The notes beneath the pieces were generated by a model that saw nothing but the letters and a program-made list of their open reading frames with translations, made no database searches and was not told the origin of the DNA. DNA of 64,000 bases from Rhizomonospora bruguierae (lineage in GTDB: Bacteria; Actinomycetota; Actinomycetes; Mycobacteriales; Micromonosporaceae): positions 62,001 through 126,000 of the forward strand of contig NZ_BBQH01000023.1 in the NCBI RefSeq assembly GCF_018397995.1, written 5' to 3'. Each line of letters starts with the position of its first letter. Within the stretch, counting starts at the first letter, position 1. Positions 44,226 through 54,500 of this stretch are shown here, one piece after another. The translations under genes and the position numbers were made by a program.

Positions 44226-44720
44226 TTACAGTTGGGCGAAGGTGGCCACTACGGGTGCGTGATCGGAACTTGGCGCATCGCGGCGGGTATCTGGGTTGGT
44301 CGGGTCGATCGAGGTCAGCGGCGCCTCGATGAGGGCCCGGGCGGTCACCGTGTTCAGCGGGGTGACCAGCAGTTTCGAGGCGAGGATGTGATCGATCAGT
44401 TCGGGGCGACCCTGGTCGATGCGCGATTAATCCTGGCCGGCCGGCATGAGCGGCCCCAGATTCCACATGCGGAAAGCGTCGGCCGTGGTCGGGCTGGGCG
44501 AAGCCGCAGGTGCCGATCTCCGAGCCGGGCGGGCCCTGCAGGAGTTGGGTGGTGGCCGCCTGGACGGTGTCGTTGAGGTCCCCGGTGAGGATCACCGGCC
44601 GCTGCTGGCCCTGACCGGCGAGGGCTTCGGTGAGCGCGGCACGCACGGTGGCCGCCTCGGCGGCGCGGCGGCCCAGGGCGTAGGTGGCGTAGCGGACGCG
44701 TTCGTGTTGAGCTACACACT
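44226..44720 (-). pseudogene. Decayed endonuclease/exonuclease/phosphatase (EEP) family gene
   Basis: Parts of an EEP-fold phosphohydrolase are spread over two frames. One gives ALGRRAAEAATVRAALTEAL, then RPVILTGDLNDTVQAATTQLL with the conserved GDLND metal and catalytic site. After a frame change comes RIDHILAS-like sequence (ELIDHILASKLL) and the terminal SSDHAPVVATF motif, ending at a TAA at 44226. An in-frame stop lies near 44428 and the N-terminal half is missing. It is clearly a remnant and lies just downstream of the rhs gene. Confidence 0.65.
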
Positions 44721-44786
44721 CACCTCCAGGTCCGCTGGGCGCACGAAAGACCGAGGCTAGGTCCCGGATGTGTGCCCGGGTCGAGG

Positions 44787-44822
44787 CTAGGTACCGGCCC
44801 GATGTGTCGGGCCGGTACCTAG
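44787..44822 (-). terminator. Perfect 16-bp hairpin terminator of the rhs gene
   Basis: CTAGGTACCGGCCCGA-TGTG-TCGGGCCGGTACCTAG: 16 perfect pairs and a 4-base loop, 5 bases beyond the rhs stop codon. It closes the LamG-rhs unit and shows that nothing is cotranscribed after the toxin-like tip. Confidence 0.8.
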
Positions 44823-44827
44823 ATAGA

Positions 44828-47800
44828 TCATATGTCTTTCAGTTGCTGCACCTTCCAGTCAGGGAGGCCGCTCTTACCGTATGGTGAACGCGGACTCGCT
44901 GGCTTCGGCTTTGGCGGGGGGTACACCCTTTTCGGCCTCGGCTTGTACCGCGGCTTCGTCCCATACTCTCTAAGACCTCTGGCGAAGCCCTTGATTAAGA
45001 CGGTGGCACGAATGACATGAGGAGATGAGCTGACAAGCGGCCCCCAATGAGCGGGGAGGATATGCATGTCCTCAAGGAACGCCAGGAGACCGCCGAACCT
45101 CCAACTGTCGAATTTTTCATTGGCTTCGAGAGCTCCGCGGGCTCCGCCCTTGGCATCGGTAGCACGAATATTTCGTTTGTCTGCCTTCTTTGCGGCATTT
45201 TCTGCTAGCTCGCGGCCTGCTTCGATTGGGCATTCGTCTGGATTGCCGGTGTTGTGGACCAGAACATCCGCTTCGCCGGCCAGGACGTAGTACGTGTGGA
45301 TGTCGTCGACGGTGAGGTTGTGGACCGTGGCGACGGCATTGTAGGCGACGATAGCAATGACGGTGACTCGTGCGCCGTCGGGGGTCAGGAGTTGATCGCC
45401 TGGGTTGAGGTGTTCGGCTCGGAGCCATTGCCGCTGGTTGTCGACCCAGAACGGGTGTCCGTCGGTGGCGCTGATTGTGCTATCGGCGGTCCCATCGCCG
45501 TCGGCATCCACACTGATGTCGACAAGTTTCTTCTCTCCGTCGCCGGTGATGAGTGCGGTGACGGGGCGGGCGCCTTCGTTGCCGGTTTCCGGGTCGCTGG
45601 CCCAGACGACGTCGTCGAGTCGGATGTCTTCGATCGGCTTGTAGGTGCCGTCGGCCATCAGCACCTGGGTGCCGGGGAGGAAACTGTTGCAGCTCTTCGC
45701 CAGTTTCCTCCCCGCATTCTTTACGGCGCCTGCGCCGCGGACGGCGGTTCGGGTTTGTCGGACTCCTGGGATCATGGAGGCGATGCCCACGGCGCAGCCC
45801 ATCTTGTCGCGGGCTGCACAGCTCTTTGCGGTGTCGATGGCGCCGGCCACGGCGGCTATGGCGCCGGCTGCGGCGGCGACGACCTGGGCGGGTGGGGGCA
45901 GGAACGTAGCAACGAGGGCGACCGTTCCGGCCACGGCCGAGATGGTGCCGGCGTTGTCCACGATGGCCTTGGTAGTGGCCTTGGCCGCGTTGACAGCGGC
46001 GTTGCCGGCGCTCTTCACCGCGTTCTTGATCTTGCCGAAGAAAAGGCCGTCGGGATCGGCGAAGGTGGCCGGGCTGTTGTTCGCATAGGCGAACGGGTGC
46101 ATGCGCTGAGGGTCATATTCGTCGATATCGGGGTCGACCGAGATGAACGAGCCCAGCCTCGGGTCGTAGTAGCGTGCCCCGAGCAGGATCAGCCCGGTCG
46201 GGTCTTCGATCCCACCAACGAACCCACGCTGTCCGGCCTTCCAGGTGCCGCCGGTGCTGCCGCGGGGGTTGCCGTATGGGTCCGCGTAGCGGATCGTCTC
46301 GACCCGGGTGACGGAGTTGACCGACCACATCGCCGAGTCGTGCTGGTCGGAGCCGAGCCAGATCAGGTCCGCGGCGCCGACACCGGTGGTTGCGGATCGG
46401 GACGCGATGGTGTCCCCGGCGTGCTCGTAGTAACGGGTGGCGGTCAGGGACGATGACGCCTCGTCCCAGGACAGTTCGTGGTTGAAGACATATGCGGTGA
46501 CGCTGCCGTCTGCATCGGTGCGGGCGATCCGGTTGCCGTCGACGTCGTAGATCATCCGGTTGTCGCCGCCCGGGCCAGAGATCCCGGTGAGTTTGCCGTG
46601 CGGGCTCCAGGTGAAGGTTTCGGTGACCCCGCCGACCAGACGGTAGGTGAGGTTGCCGATGGCGTTCCAGTCGTAGTGGTCGACCTGGCTGCCGGTGGTC
46701 ACGGTGCGCACGGCGTGGCTCGTGCCCGACTGGAGATATCCGTAGTCCGAGGTGACGTCGCTACGGTGGTCGGTCACCGAGGTGCGTGATCCACCCGCAT
46801 CGAGTGCATACGACATCCAGTACGGCGCTACCCCACCGACGACGTCGGCTGATGGGGAGGCGGCGCATTCGGTGGCCTGACTCCAGGCCCGGGTGAGCCG
46901 CTGCAGGTGGTCGTAGCGGAAGCACTGCACATCGGACGCGCCAGGGCGCGGATTGCCATCCACGTCTTGTGGCCGGTTGGCCATGGACAGCACATTGCCG
47001 GCCGGGTCGTAGGTGTATTTCAGCGCGGCGACGTTGGGGATGGTGGCGTCCCGGTCGAAGAAGAATTGCGACAGCCGGCGAGTCGCCTCCTCATAGACGT
47101 ATGTCTGGTACGCCTGGGGCCCGCCGTTCGCGCCCATCTTGCGCTCCAGCAACTCACCGTACGGGGAGTATTTCGTCGAATCGACGTAGACCGTGTTCTT
47201 CCCGGACGGGTAGGAGGTGCCGACCAGCCGGGTGACGTTGCCGAGGTCGTCGTAGGTGTGGGCGATGACCTCCGACTCCAGGCTGCCCAGTGCGGGCAGG
47301 GTGGCCCGGTGCGGGGACCCGTCCTCAGCGAATGTGTAGGTCGCCCAGTAGGTGCCGGCAACCGACTGCAGGCCCGGCATCTTCGGGATCGTGACCTCTT
47401 CGTCGACGACCTGGTAGGCGTCGTTGTATTCGTAGACCTGCTGTACGAAGGAGTAGCCGTCGACGATCGAGGTCGACTTGGTCAGGTGACCCTTCTTCAC
47501 CGTGTCGTAAAGCCATTCGGCAGCGAGCTGCCCGTTGAAGAAGCGCTTGCGCTGCCGCCCCAGTTCGTCGTACTCGGTGGACACGGTTTCGCCGAGGGCG
47601 TTGGTGGAGGAGATGACGTCGTCGGCGTTGTCGTAGACGAGTTCCGTCTTGCCCTTGTCGGGGTCTTCGGTGCGTATTTCGCGGCCACGCAGGTCGTAGG
47701 TGTAGGTCCAGGTTTTGCCGAGCGCGTTGGTGACCGTGGCCAGGTCACCGCGCGGGGTGTAGGTGTAGCGGGTGGCGTCGTAGCTGCCGGTCGGGGTGGA

Positions 47801-50800
47801 GGCGTGGAACTGCCGCAGCTCGACCGTCTGGCCGTGGATATCGGTGATGGTCGCGGCGGCGGTGCCACCTTGTGGCGGGGTGATGGTGGCCTGCCAGCCC
47901 TGCGTGTTGCCGCCGTAGGCGGTGGTGGTGGACCACAACTCCTGCTGTTTTGACCAGAGCGCTTCCTTGACCACCCGGCCCACGTTGTCGTAGGTGTAGA
48001 CGGTACGGCTGCGATCCGCACCGGGCGTGATCTCCAGCAAGGTGTTACCCGGCGCGTCGGTGGCATGGTTCGGCCCCGAGGTGTATGCCTCCAGGCCACG
48101 GTCGTTGTAGCCGGTCGACCCCACCAGTCGGCTGCCGGCCGGCCCGTCTTCCTGCGTCTGCACCGACCGGTACAGGGAGTCGAACAGGCCGACCTCGGTG
48201 ATGTAGCCGCCGTTGGGGCCGATCCGCTTGGTGGTGACGGCCAACGGCCCGTCGTCGCGGATGAGGTAGCTGAACTCCATGTTCGGCGACTTCGTCGTGG
48301 CGCGTCCCGGCAGCCACACCTTGGTCAGCCGACCCAGCGGGTCGTGCTCCAGGTCGGTGCGCTTGTCGTTCGCATCGACGATGGCGGTGGGCTCGGCCCA
48401 GGCCGGGTGCTGGTAGGTGGTCACCTCGTGGCGCAGCGGGTTCTTGGTTACCGTCTGGGTGGTGGGACCGGGGCCTGCCGGCGTGTAGGTGGTGGTGGTC
48501 ACCTGGCCGCGCGCGTCGGTGACGCTGAGCACGCGGCCCAGCGCGTCGTAGGAGCTGCGGGATGTGGTGAGGTACACCGGTCCGCCGTTCCACGAATCCA
48601 AGGTGTCTTCCCGGGTGACCAGACCCTTCGTCGGCGCGGCGCCGTGGGTGTCGGAGCCGTCATAGAAAGTCTTGACATCCGAGATCACATCAGCCGGACG
48701 GGACACGCTCTGGTCACAGGCCTTCGCGACAGTCTCCACCCGCGACACCGTCTCGCGTATCCACGCGGTCTTGTTCACCACATACGTGGTGCGGGTGCAG
48801 GTCTCATCACCCGGTTTCGACGTGTCGCCCAGGTCCGACACCGTCAGCGGCAGGCCCTCATCGTTGTACGTGGTCCGCTGCTCCGTGCGCGCCCAGGCGC
48901 CCGGCGCCAGCAACGTGCGGGTCTTCTCCACGGACGGACCGACCAGGTACGCCCGGTCAACACCGCCCGCGTGGCTACGCGACGCGGTCTGCTTCGTCCA
49001 ATACTGCGTGGTCGACGCTTCGACGATTGTGCCGCCGTCGAGCGTGGCCTCCTCCAGCGTGGCTCCCGCCAACACCTCATGGTCGGGGTAGGTGTTGCCC
49101 TCCGAGTCCGCCACGACGACGGTGCGCTTGCCGCCATTGGGCAAGGGCTGGGCATCCAGACCCCGGTAGAACCGCTTCCGGGTGGTCAGCCGGTTCGCCG
49201 ACGCGGGTTCGCCGACCTTCGTCGTCACCTGGGCGTAGCCACGCCATTGGCCATACGTACGGTGCTTCTTCTTGATGAACTCGCTGTCGTCCCAACCCCA
49301 CAGCACACCGGTGCCGCCACCGCTGTTGGAGTACTCGTAGCTGGTGGTGATCGGTGGCTGGTCCGCGGTGTGGTCAATCTCGGAGACCTCGGTGACCACG
49401 TACTTGTGGAACCAGTCCAACGCCGGCTCGTAGTAACCGTCCGGTGTCCAATACACGGGGTAGCAGCGCCGGCTGTTGTTCTCTGGCGCGGAGGGAAGAT
49501 CGTTGGTGTCGCAGTCCGGCTCGGAGTACGTCACGTGGATATCCGCACCCGACTCGGTACGGATGTTCTGAATCCGCCAGCGCGAGAAGAGGGGCGCACC
49601 CGCCAGCGCGTTCGCCCGGTTCACCAGCTCCACCCCGGTGAACCGCACGGCGGGCTCGGTCACCGTGCCCCCCACATGCCCGGCGTGGATGATCTCTTTC
49701 AACCACAACGACGCCGACCCGGCGACCTTCGGTGCCTTGAACTCATGCGCCAGAGTCCACGACTCCACATCGGAGAAGGTGGCCCCTTCCCGCACCTGAG
49801 TAGTGATCTTCGTAAAGCGTTTGGTGCTGAAGAAGACCGGCGCCAACTTGTCGGTGCACGGCGCCGCCTGGCACTCCTTGTCCCACGGCACATCCGGCCA
49901 GTTCGCGTTGACCGGCTTACCGTCCTTGAAGCACTCCGACACCAGGCAACGGTCGTCGGTCTTGAACACCACGCGGGCGGTGGCCGCCACCGTGGGGTAA
50001 GCGGTGTGCAGGCCGTACTCGATCCGGTTCAGATAGCCGCCCCGGGTGAACGACACCCGGTTGTTCTTGTCCCCCGCGGCGCCGTAGTGCCCGGTCTCGG
50101 CGGTGTAGTAATAGCGCGCCATGTTGCCGTGCACATCGACGGCCTTGTCCAGCAGCCACCGCCACGCCTGCTGGCACGACGAATTCTTGAACTCCGTGGC
50201 ACGGCAGGCCTCACCAGCGTGGTTACCGAACACCGGCATCGTCCAACGAGAGTTCGACGTCGATACCTCACCCGCGTAGTAATACTGCGTGCCGTCCGGC
50301 GTGGTGATCACCCACCGCTCCGTGGTCGCCGCGCTCGACGACGCCGGACTACCCGCCAGTTCGACCTTCCAGTTCGCGTCGGCCTGGGCGCGCCACGCCC
50401 CGGTGGCATCGTCCTTGATCAGGGTGGTGTTGGCACCGTTCAGCGAAACGGTGACGCTGGGCGAGCTGCCCTTCCAGCACTGATCGTAGGTTTCCATCGA
50501 CTTGTTGTTCGGATCCTGGCCATTGACCGCAGTGCGGTCATCGTTGCAAGTCACATAAGTGCGCTCGATGAAGCCAGGAGCGTATTCCCAGCCATCGCCC
50601 ACCCACGAGGCCTGGTTGTTGGCACCGGCCATCCGGCCATCCACAACCTGCGACGAGTAGTTCAGCGATATCTCGGGCACCGGGCCCTCAGCCGGCGGCA
50701 ATCGCAATGGATTCGAGTACGAGAATTCGCCCGAACTGTCGCCCCCGGTCCATGAGCCGGACGCCTTCAGATCGGTGGCCTTGTAATCCCCCTCCTCGGA

Positions 50801-51466
50801 GGAGGTGTCAGCGGTGATCGCGAACACCGAACTCCCGGAGCTCGATGTCTCCACGTCCGTCGACAGCTCCTCATCGGAGGCGTCCTTGTCGACCTTGACC
50901 GGGGTGGTTTTCTGACAGCCCGATGCCCTCGGAGTGCTGGCCGCGCACGACGGCAGCTTCACCAGCGTCATCCGGCTGCCCCAGCCACCCCCGTACAACC
51001 GCCGCAGGCTCGTGTAGTTGAATGCGGCCTTGACCTCGCCCTCGTCTCCGTCGACCGCGATCACCGGGCCGCTAAGACCCAACAACTGCGAGTACGCCTG
51101 GGCCAGCAGCCGCACCCGCACCGACGCCGGCGCCCGCTTACCGTTGACGGTCGATACCGTCACCGGCAGCCCGCCGGCCATTCCGTCTGCCGTCGACCGC
51201 CCCAGCAGCGACAACGACAACTCACCCGGCGCCGGCCAACCGGACTCCTTCGGCGCCTCCCACGTGCCGCCATCCTCCGGAAGCGGCGCCGCAGCCACCG
51301 GCACCGCACCGAAGTCGCGCGGCCGGGCGGCCGCAACATTCCGGTCGCCGGACAGCACCGGCTCCGCGAACTCCACGCCAACCAGCAACGACGCCAGCAA
51401 CGCCGCAGCCGTAACCAGAGAAATCACACGTCGGGTCGATAAGTTAACGGTGCGTGATTGCAACAT
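44828..51466 (-). CDS. Rhs/YD-repeat protein with Hint domain and unrecognised C-terminal tip
   Basis: This 2212-residue secreted protein has a signal peptide (about 12-36) and a long insecticidal-toxin/SpvB-like and YD-repeat shell that builds the Rhs cage. It ends with the conserved core RYYDPRLGSFISVDP...FAYANNSPATFADPDGL near residues 1790-1850. A hydrophobic pretoxin-like segment follows (VAGTVALVATFLPPPAQVVAAAAG). Residues 1926-2072 (45251-45691) are a Hint/intein-like autoprotease: CNSFLPGTQVLMADG at the start, then ATDGHPFWV with the block-B His, ending VHNLTVDDIHTYYV...VLVHN. The final 140 residues are a variable tip ending in a Pro/Lys/Arg-rich stretch. GAAGGGG precedes ATG 51466, 74 bases after the LamG gene. 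The protein is probably exported and self-processed to release the tip. Confidence 0.93.
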   Translation of the reverse strand: MLQSRTVNLSTRRVISLVTAAALLASLLVGVEFAEPVLSGDRNVAAARPRDFGAVPVAAAPLPEDGGTWEAPKESGWPAPGELSLSLLGRSTADGMAGGLPVTVSTVNGKRAPASVRVRLLAQAYSQLLGLSGPVIAVDGDEGEVKAAFNYTSLRRLYGGGWGSRMTLVKLPSCAASTPRASGCQKTTPVKVDKDASDEELSTDVETSSSGSSVFAITADTSSEEGDYKATDLKASGSWTGGDSSGEFSYSNPLRLPPAEGPVPEISLNYSSQVVDGRMAGANNQASWVGDGWEYAPGFIERTYVTCNDDRTAVNGQDPNNKSMETYDQCWKGSSPSVTVSLNGANTTLIKDDATGAWRAQADANWKVELAGSPASSSAATTERWVITTPDGTQYYYAGEVSTSNSRWTMPVFGNHAGEACRATEFKNSSCQQAWRWLLDKAVDVHGNMARYYYTAETGHYGAAGDKNNRVSFTRGGYLNRIEYGLHTAYPTVAATARVVFKTDDRCLVSECFKDGKPVNANWPDVPWDKECQAAPCTDKLAPVFFSTKRFTKITTQVREGATFSDVESWTLAHEFKAPKVAGSASLWLKEIIHAGHVGGTVTEPAVRFTGVELVNRANALAGAPLFSRWRIQNIRTESGADIHVTYSEPDCDTNDLPSAPENNSRRCYPVYWTPDGYYEPALDWFHKYVVTEVSEIDHTADQPPITTSYEYSNSGGGTGVLWGWDDSEFIKKKHRTYGQWRGYAQVTTKVGEPASANRLTTRKRFYRGLDAQPLPNGGKRTVVVADSEGNTYPDHEVLAGATLEEATLDGGTIVEASTTQYWTKQTASRSHAGGVDRAYLVGPSVEKTRTLLAPGAWARTEQRTTYNDEGLPLTVSDLGDTSKPGDETCTRTTYVVNKTAWIRETVSRVETVAKACDQSVSRPADVISDVKTFYDGSDTHGAAPTKGLVTREDTLDSWNGGPVYLTTSRSSYDALGRVLSVTDARGQVTTTTYTPAGPGPTTQTVTKNPLRHEVTTYQHPAWAEPTAIVDANDKRTDLEHDPLGRLTKVWLPGRATTKSPNMEFSYLIRDDGPLAVTTKRIGPNGGYITEVGLFDSLYRSVQTQEDGPAGSRLVGSTGYNDRGLEAYTSGPNHATDAPGNTLLEITPGADRSRTVYTYDNVGRVVKEALWSKQQELWSTTTAYGGNTQGWQATITPPQGGTAAATITDIHGQTVELRQFHASTPTGSYDATRYTYTPRGDLATVTNALGKTWTYTYDLRGREIRTEDPDKGKTELVYDNADDVISSTNALGETVSTEYDELGRQRKRFFNGQLAAEWLYDTVKKGHLTKSTSIVDGYSFVQQVYEYNDAYQVVDEEVTIPKMPGLQSVAGTYWATYTFAEDGSPHRATLPALGSLESEVIAHTYDDLGNVTRLVGTSYPSGKNTVYVDSTKYSPYGELLERKMGANGGPQAYQTYVYEEATRRLSQFFFDRDATIPNVAALKYTYDPAGNVLSMANRPQDVDGNPRPGASDVQCFRYDHLQRLTRAWSQATECAASPSADVVGGVAPYWMSYALDAGGSRTSVTDHRSDVTSDYGYLQSGTSHAVRTVTTGSQVDHYDWNAIGNLTYRLVGGVTETFTWSPHGKLTGISGPGGDNRMIYDVDGNRIARTDADGSVTAYVFNHELSWDEASSSLTATRYYEHAGDTIASRSATTGVGAADLIWLGSDQHDSAMWSVNSVTRVETIRYADPYGNPRGSTGGTWKAGQRGFVGGIEDPTGLILLGARYYDPRLGSFISVDPDIDEYDPQRMHPFAYANNSPATFADPDGLFFGKIKNAVKSAGNAAVNAAKATTKAIVDNAGTISAVAGTVALVATFLPPPAQVVAAAAGAIAAVAGAIDTAKSCAARDKMGCAVGIASMIPGVRQTRTAVRGAGAVKNAGRKLAKSCNSFLPGTQVLMADGTYKPIEDIRLDDVVWASDPETGNEGARPVTALITGDGEKKLVDISVDADGDGTADSTISATDGHPFWVDNQRQWLRAEHLNPGDQLLTPDGARVTVIAIVAYNAVATVHNLTVDDIHTYYVLAGEADVLVHNTGNPDECPIEAGRELAENAAKKADKRNIRATDAKGGARGALEANEKFDSWRFGGLLAFLEDMHILPAHWGPLVSSSPHVIRATVLIKGFARGLREYGTKPRYKPRPKRVYPPPKPKPASPRSPYGKSGLPDWKVQQLKDI

Positions 51467-51540
51467 GGCAACCCCTTCTACAGGGCGGGCAACACCGAAA
51501 CGAACAGGTCGTCGATCGAAAGAGGGTCTAATGTGCTAAC

Positions 51541-54500
51541 TCAGCCGGCCGCGAGATCAGCGATCCGGTCGGGGTGCAAAGTAGAGCTCCACATGCGGAC
51601 GTCATCAACCACGCCGCCCAACTGCTGCGATCTCGCCCCGGAAGTGGTCCCGGAACAACCGATCAACGTAGGACCACTCGCCATCCACGGTGAGGCAGGA
51701 CCGTCCGCCTCACCCTGCAGCACGCCATCGACATAGAGCCGCACCTTGCCCGCCGCCACGTCGTACACACCCGCAAGGTGCGTCCAATAACCCAGCCGCG
51801 GTGCTTCCTGCGACATCACCTTGTGCCACGTCACGGTCGAACCCACCCCCGTCGACGCCAGCTCGAACTGCCACCGATCAGCGGTCGGGTAATACTTCAG
51901 CTGGAAACCAGGGCGATCCGTGCCCGCCTGCGAGACAACCGTGTGGTCCCCGGCGGTCTGCTCAAGCAGCACCCACGCGGTCACCGTGAATGACCCATCG
52001 GTCCGTACCACCGGGTTCACCGTCTCCGCGCAGGAGCCGGCCGCCAACTCCAACCCCAAGGCACCGTCGCGACCATAGCCACGGTCCCGAACCCAGGAGT
52101 AGGCACCGGAGATCGTCAGATCAAATCCGTTGCCGGAGACATCCGTCAAGTAGGTCGGCTGGTAGCTGCCCGGACCATCCAACGGCCACACAGCCCGCAC
52201 AGCCACCGGCGGATTGCCCCCGTATACCGCAGCCACCTCGGCCGCCGTAAGCGCACCGCGCCAGACCCTGGCATCGGAGATCGCACCGTTAACCATGTCG
52301 CCGTAGACGCCCGCGTACTTGGCACAACCGAGAGTGAGCGGCCCGCTCGCGCGCCATGGCGTTCCGGTCCGGGTGGTCTCGCCGACCTTTCGGCCATTGA
52401 GGTAGAGCGACATGGCCTGGGTCGTCGCGTCGTAGACAGCGGTCAGGTGAGTCCACTTGCCAACATCGGCGGTGATGGCAGCGGGAGACCGGGTGAACTG
52501 CGAAGGTGAGTTTTCGTCGTCGTCGGGCTTCATCATCAACGACCAGTACGGGATACCTCCGGAATAGCGGGTACCGAGGTACCAGGCGCTGACCCGGTTT
52601 CCGTCCTGCCCCACGACCGTCTGGTTACCGGCACCGACCTCAGCCAGCTTCACCCAAACGGCGACGCTGAAGGACTCGTCGGTGCGCAGCACAGAGGTGC
52701 TCGTCGTCGCACACTGGCTGCCGTTCAACTGCAACGCCGATTCCGTCCTGCCGAACTGATCATCGACCCAGGACACGTCCTCGGGCACGGTGACATGCCG
52801 GGCGAAGTCGGTGCTGTCGGAGCCGTCGCCGTGCAGCTGCCACTCGCCGACCAGGCTGCCGGGCAGCTCAGTAGCGGCGCGGCGGATCTGCTCGTCCGAC
52901 AGCAAGCCCTGCCACACCCCGACCTGATCGATGGAGCCGTTCATCCGGCTCCAGGTCGAGGTCATGTCCCCGCCGCAGCCGATGAGGAACCTGCCCTGCG
53001 CGTTCCACAGCGGGTGCGAGATGCTCCCCTCGCCCACGAGCACGCCGTCGACATACAGGCGCATGATCTTCGCGACCGGGTCAACCGTCCCAGCAATGTG
53101 TTGCCACGCCCCGATAGTGGGTGCTGCCGCGGTATTCAGCACCGTATACGTGTCCCCTGGTGAGCGTCCATCCGTCACGACAAGCCGCCACCGGTCAGTG
53201 GTAGTGAGGTAATGCAGTGACAGCGCGTACCCGTTGCTTGCCACCTGCTGCAGCGCCGCGTATTCCGCGTTCTTGTCGGTGAGCTTGACCCAGGCGCTGA
53301 TGGTGAATTCGGCGTCGGTGCGGATTACGGGTGTGGTTTCGGCGCAGCCGTCGCCGTTGAAGGTGAGTGCGGAGTTCGCCCGGCCCTTACGGTCTGGGCC
53401 GTACCCGACGCCGCTACCCAATACCAGGTCATGATCACGGCCGGCGTCATCTAAGCCATCGCCGTCCAACCGCCAGGCACCCTCCGCCCGCGCCTCGGTT
53501 ATCCGCCCGGTGAACACGTCCACCGCCGCGCGGTTCGAGTAGTTACCGGCATTGTCCAGGGCCCACACGTAGACGATGGTGCGACCAACCTGCGGGGTGA
53601 AGGTGATCGTCGCCGAACCCGTCGATGCCACGGTCTTCTGCTTGGCATCCACACCGATGCCGTACGCGAACTCCTTCATTCCCGAGCGGCTGTCGCTGGA
53701 GGTCAGCTGAAGGGTCACCGGTTCACCCTCGGCCGGCGTGCCCGAGGTCCGCTTCACCACCGGCACGCTCGGGCCGGTGTGATCGAGACGGAAGTAGCAG
53801 TAACCCGTCCACGACGTGTAATCCACGTCGTCCGTGCCACGCACCCGCCACTGGTAGTTGCCCTCCGCCAAGGTGGGGGCGGTCCAGCCGCGCTCAGCGC
53901 CTGACGTTGTCCATGCCGACGTGTAGACAGCCGGAGTGGTGGGACCACTCAGGTTGAACTGCACCTTCACCGAGCCGTCGCCGTCGCTGGCCTTCCCATA
54001 CAACGTCGGGGTCCGGTTGTTGATCCACGGCCCGGGCGACGCGGTGCTACACGAGCCACCTGGCGAGGTCCGGGTCGCCACCGGCGAGGTGGGCCGGTAC
54101 GCGTAGGTCGCCTTTAGGAAAACGTTCGCCGGATCAAACTTCGCCCAGTGCTGACTACTTTCAGTCGCCATTCGAAGGCCGAAAGTGATGGACGTATAGC
54201 CAGCATCAGCGTGCCGCTGGACGTGCTGACCGATCCCGGCAGCGTTGAAACTCAACCAGTTCGCCTTCTGGCCGCTGCAGCCCGAATTGGCCTTACCGGT
54301 CTTGGTCTGCAGGGCCCCGTTATGCAGCCACTTGTCCTTCATCCCGTTCCAGGTCGGGGTGTTGCTGGCGATCGAGTTCGTCTGCCAGATGCCGATCGAC
54401 TCGCCGGCACAATGGCCCGTGTGAACAAGATAGGCATCGACGCTGGCGGTCCCGCTCAGGCGTTTCCCCACCAAAACGGAGGTGTCGAAATAGAAGTGCG

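Noticed and set aside
48065..50755. 896-codon plus-strand frame opposite the rhs gene
   Set aside because: Shadow of the YD-repeat gene, with no ribosome-binding site or recognisable fold.
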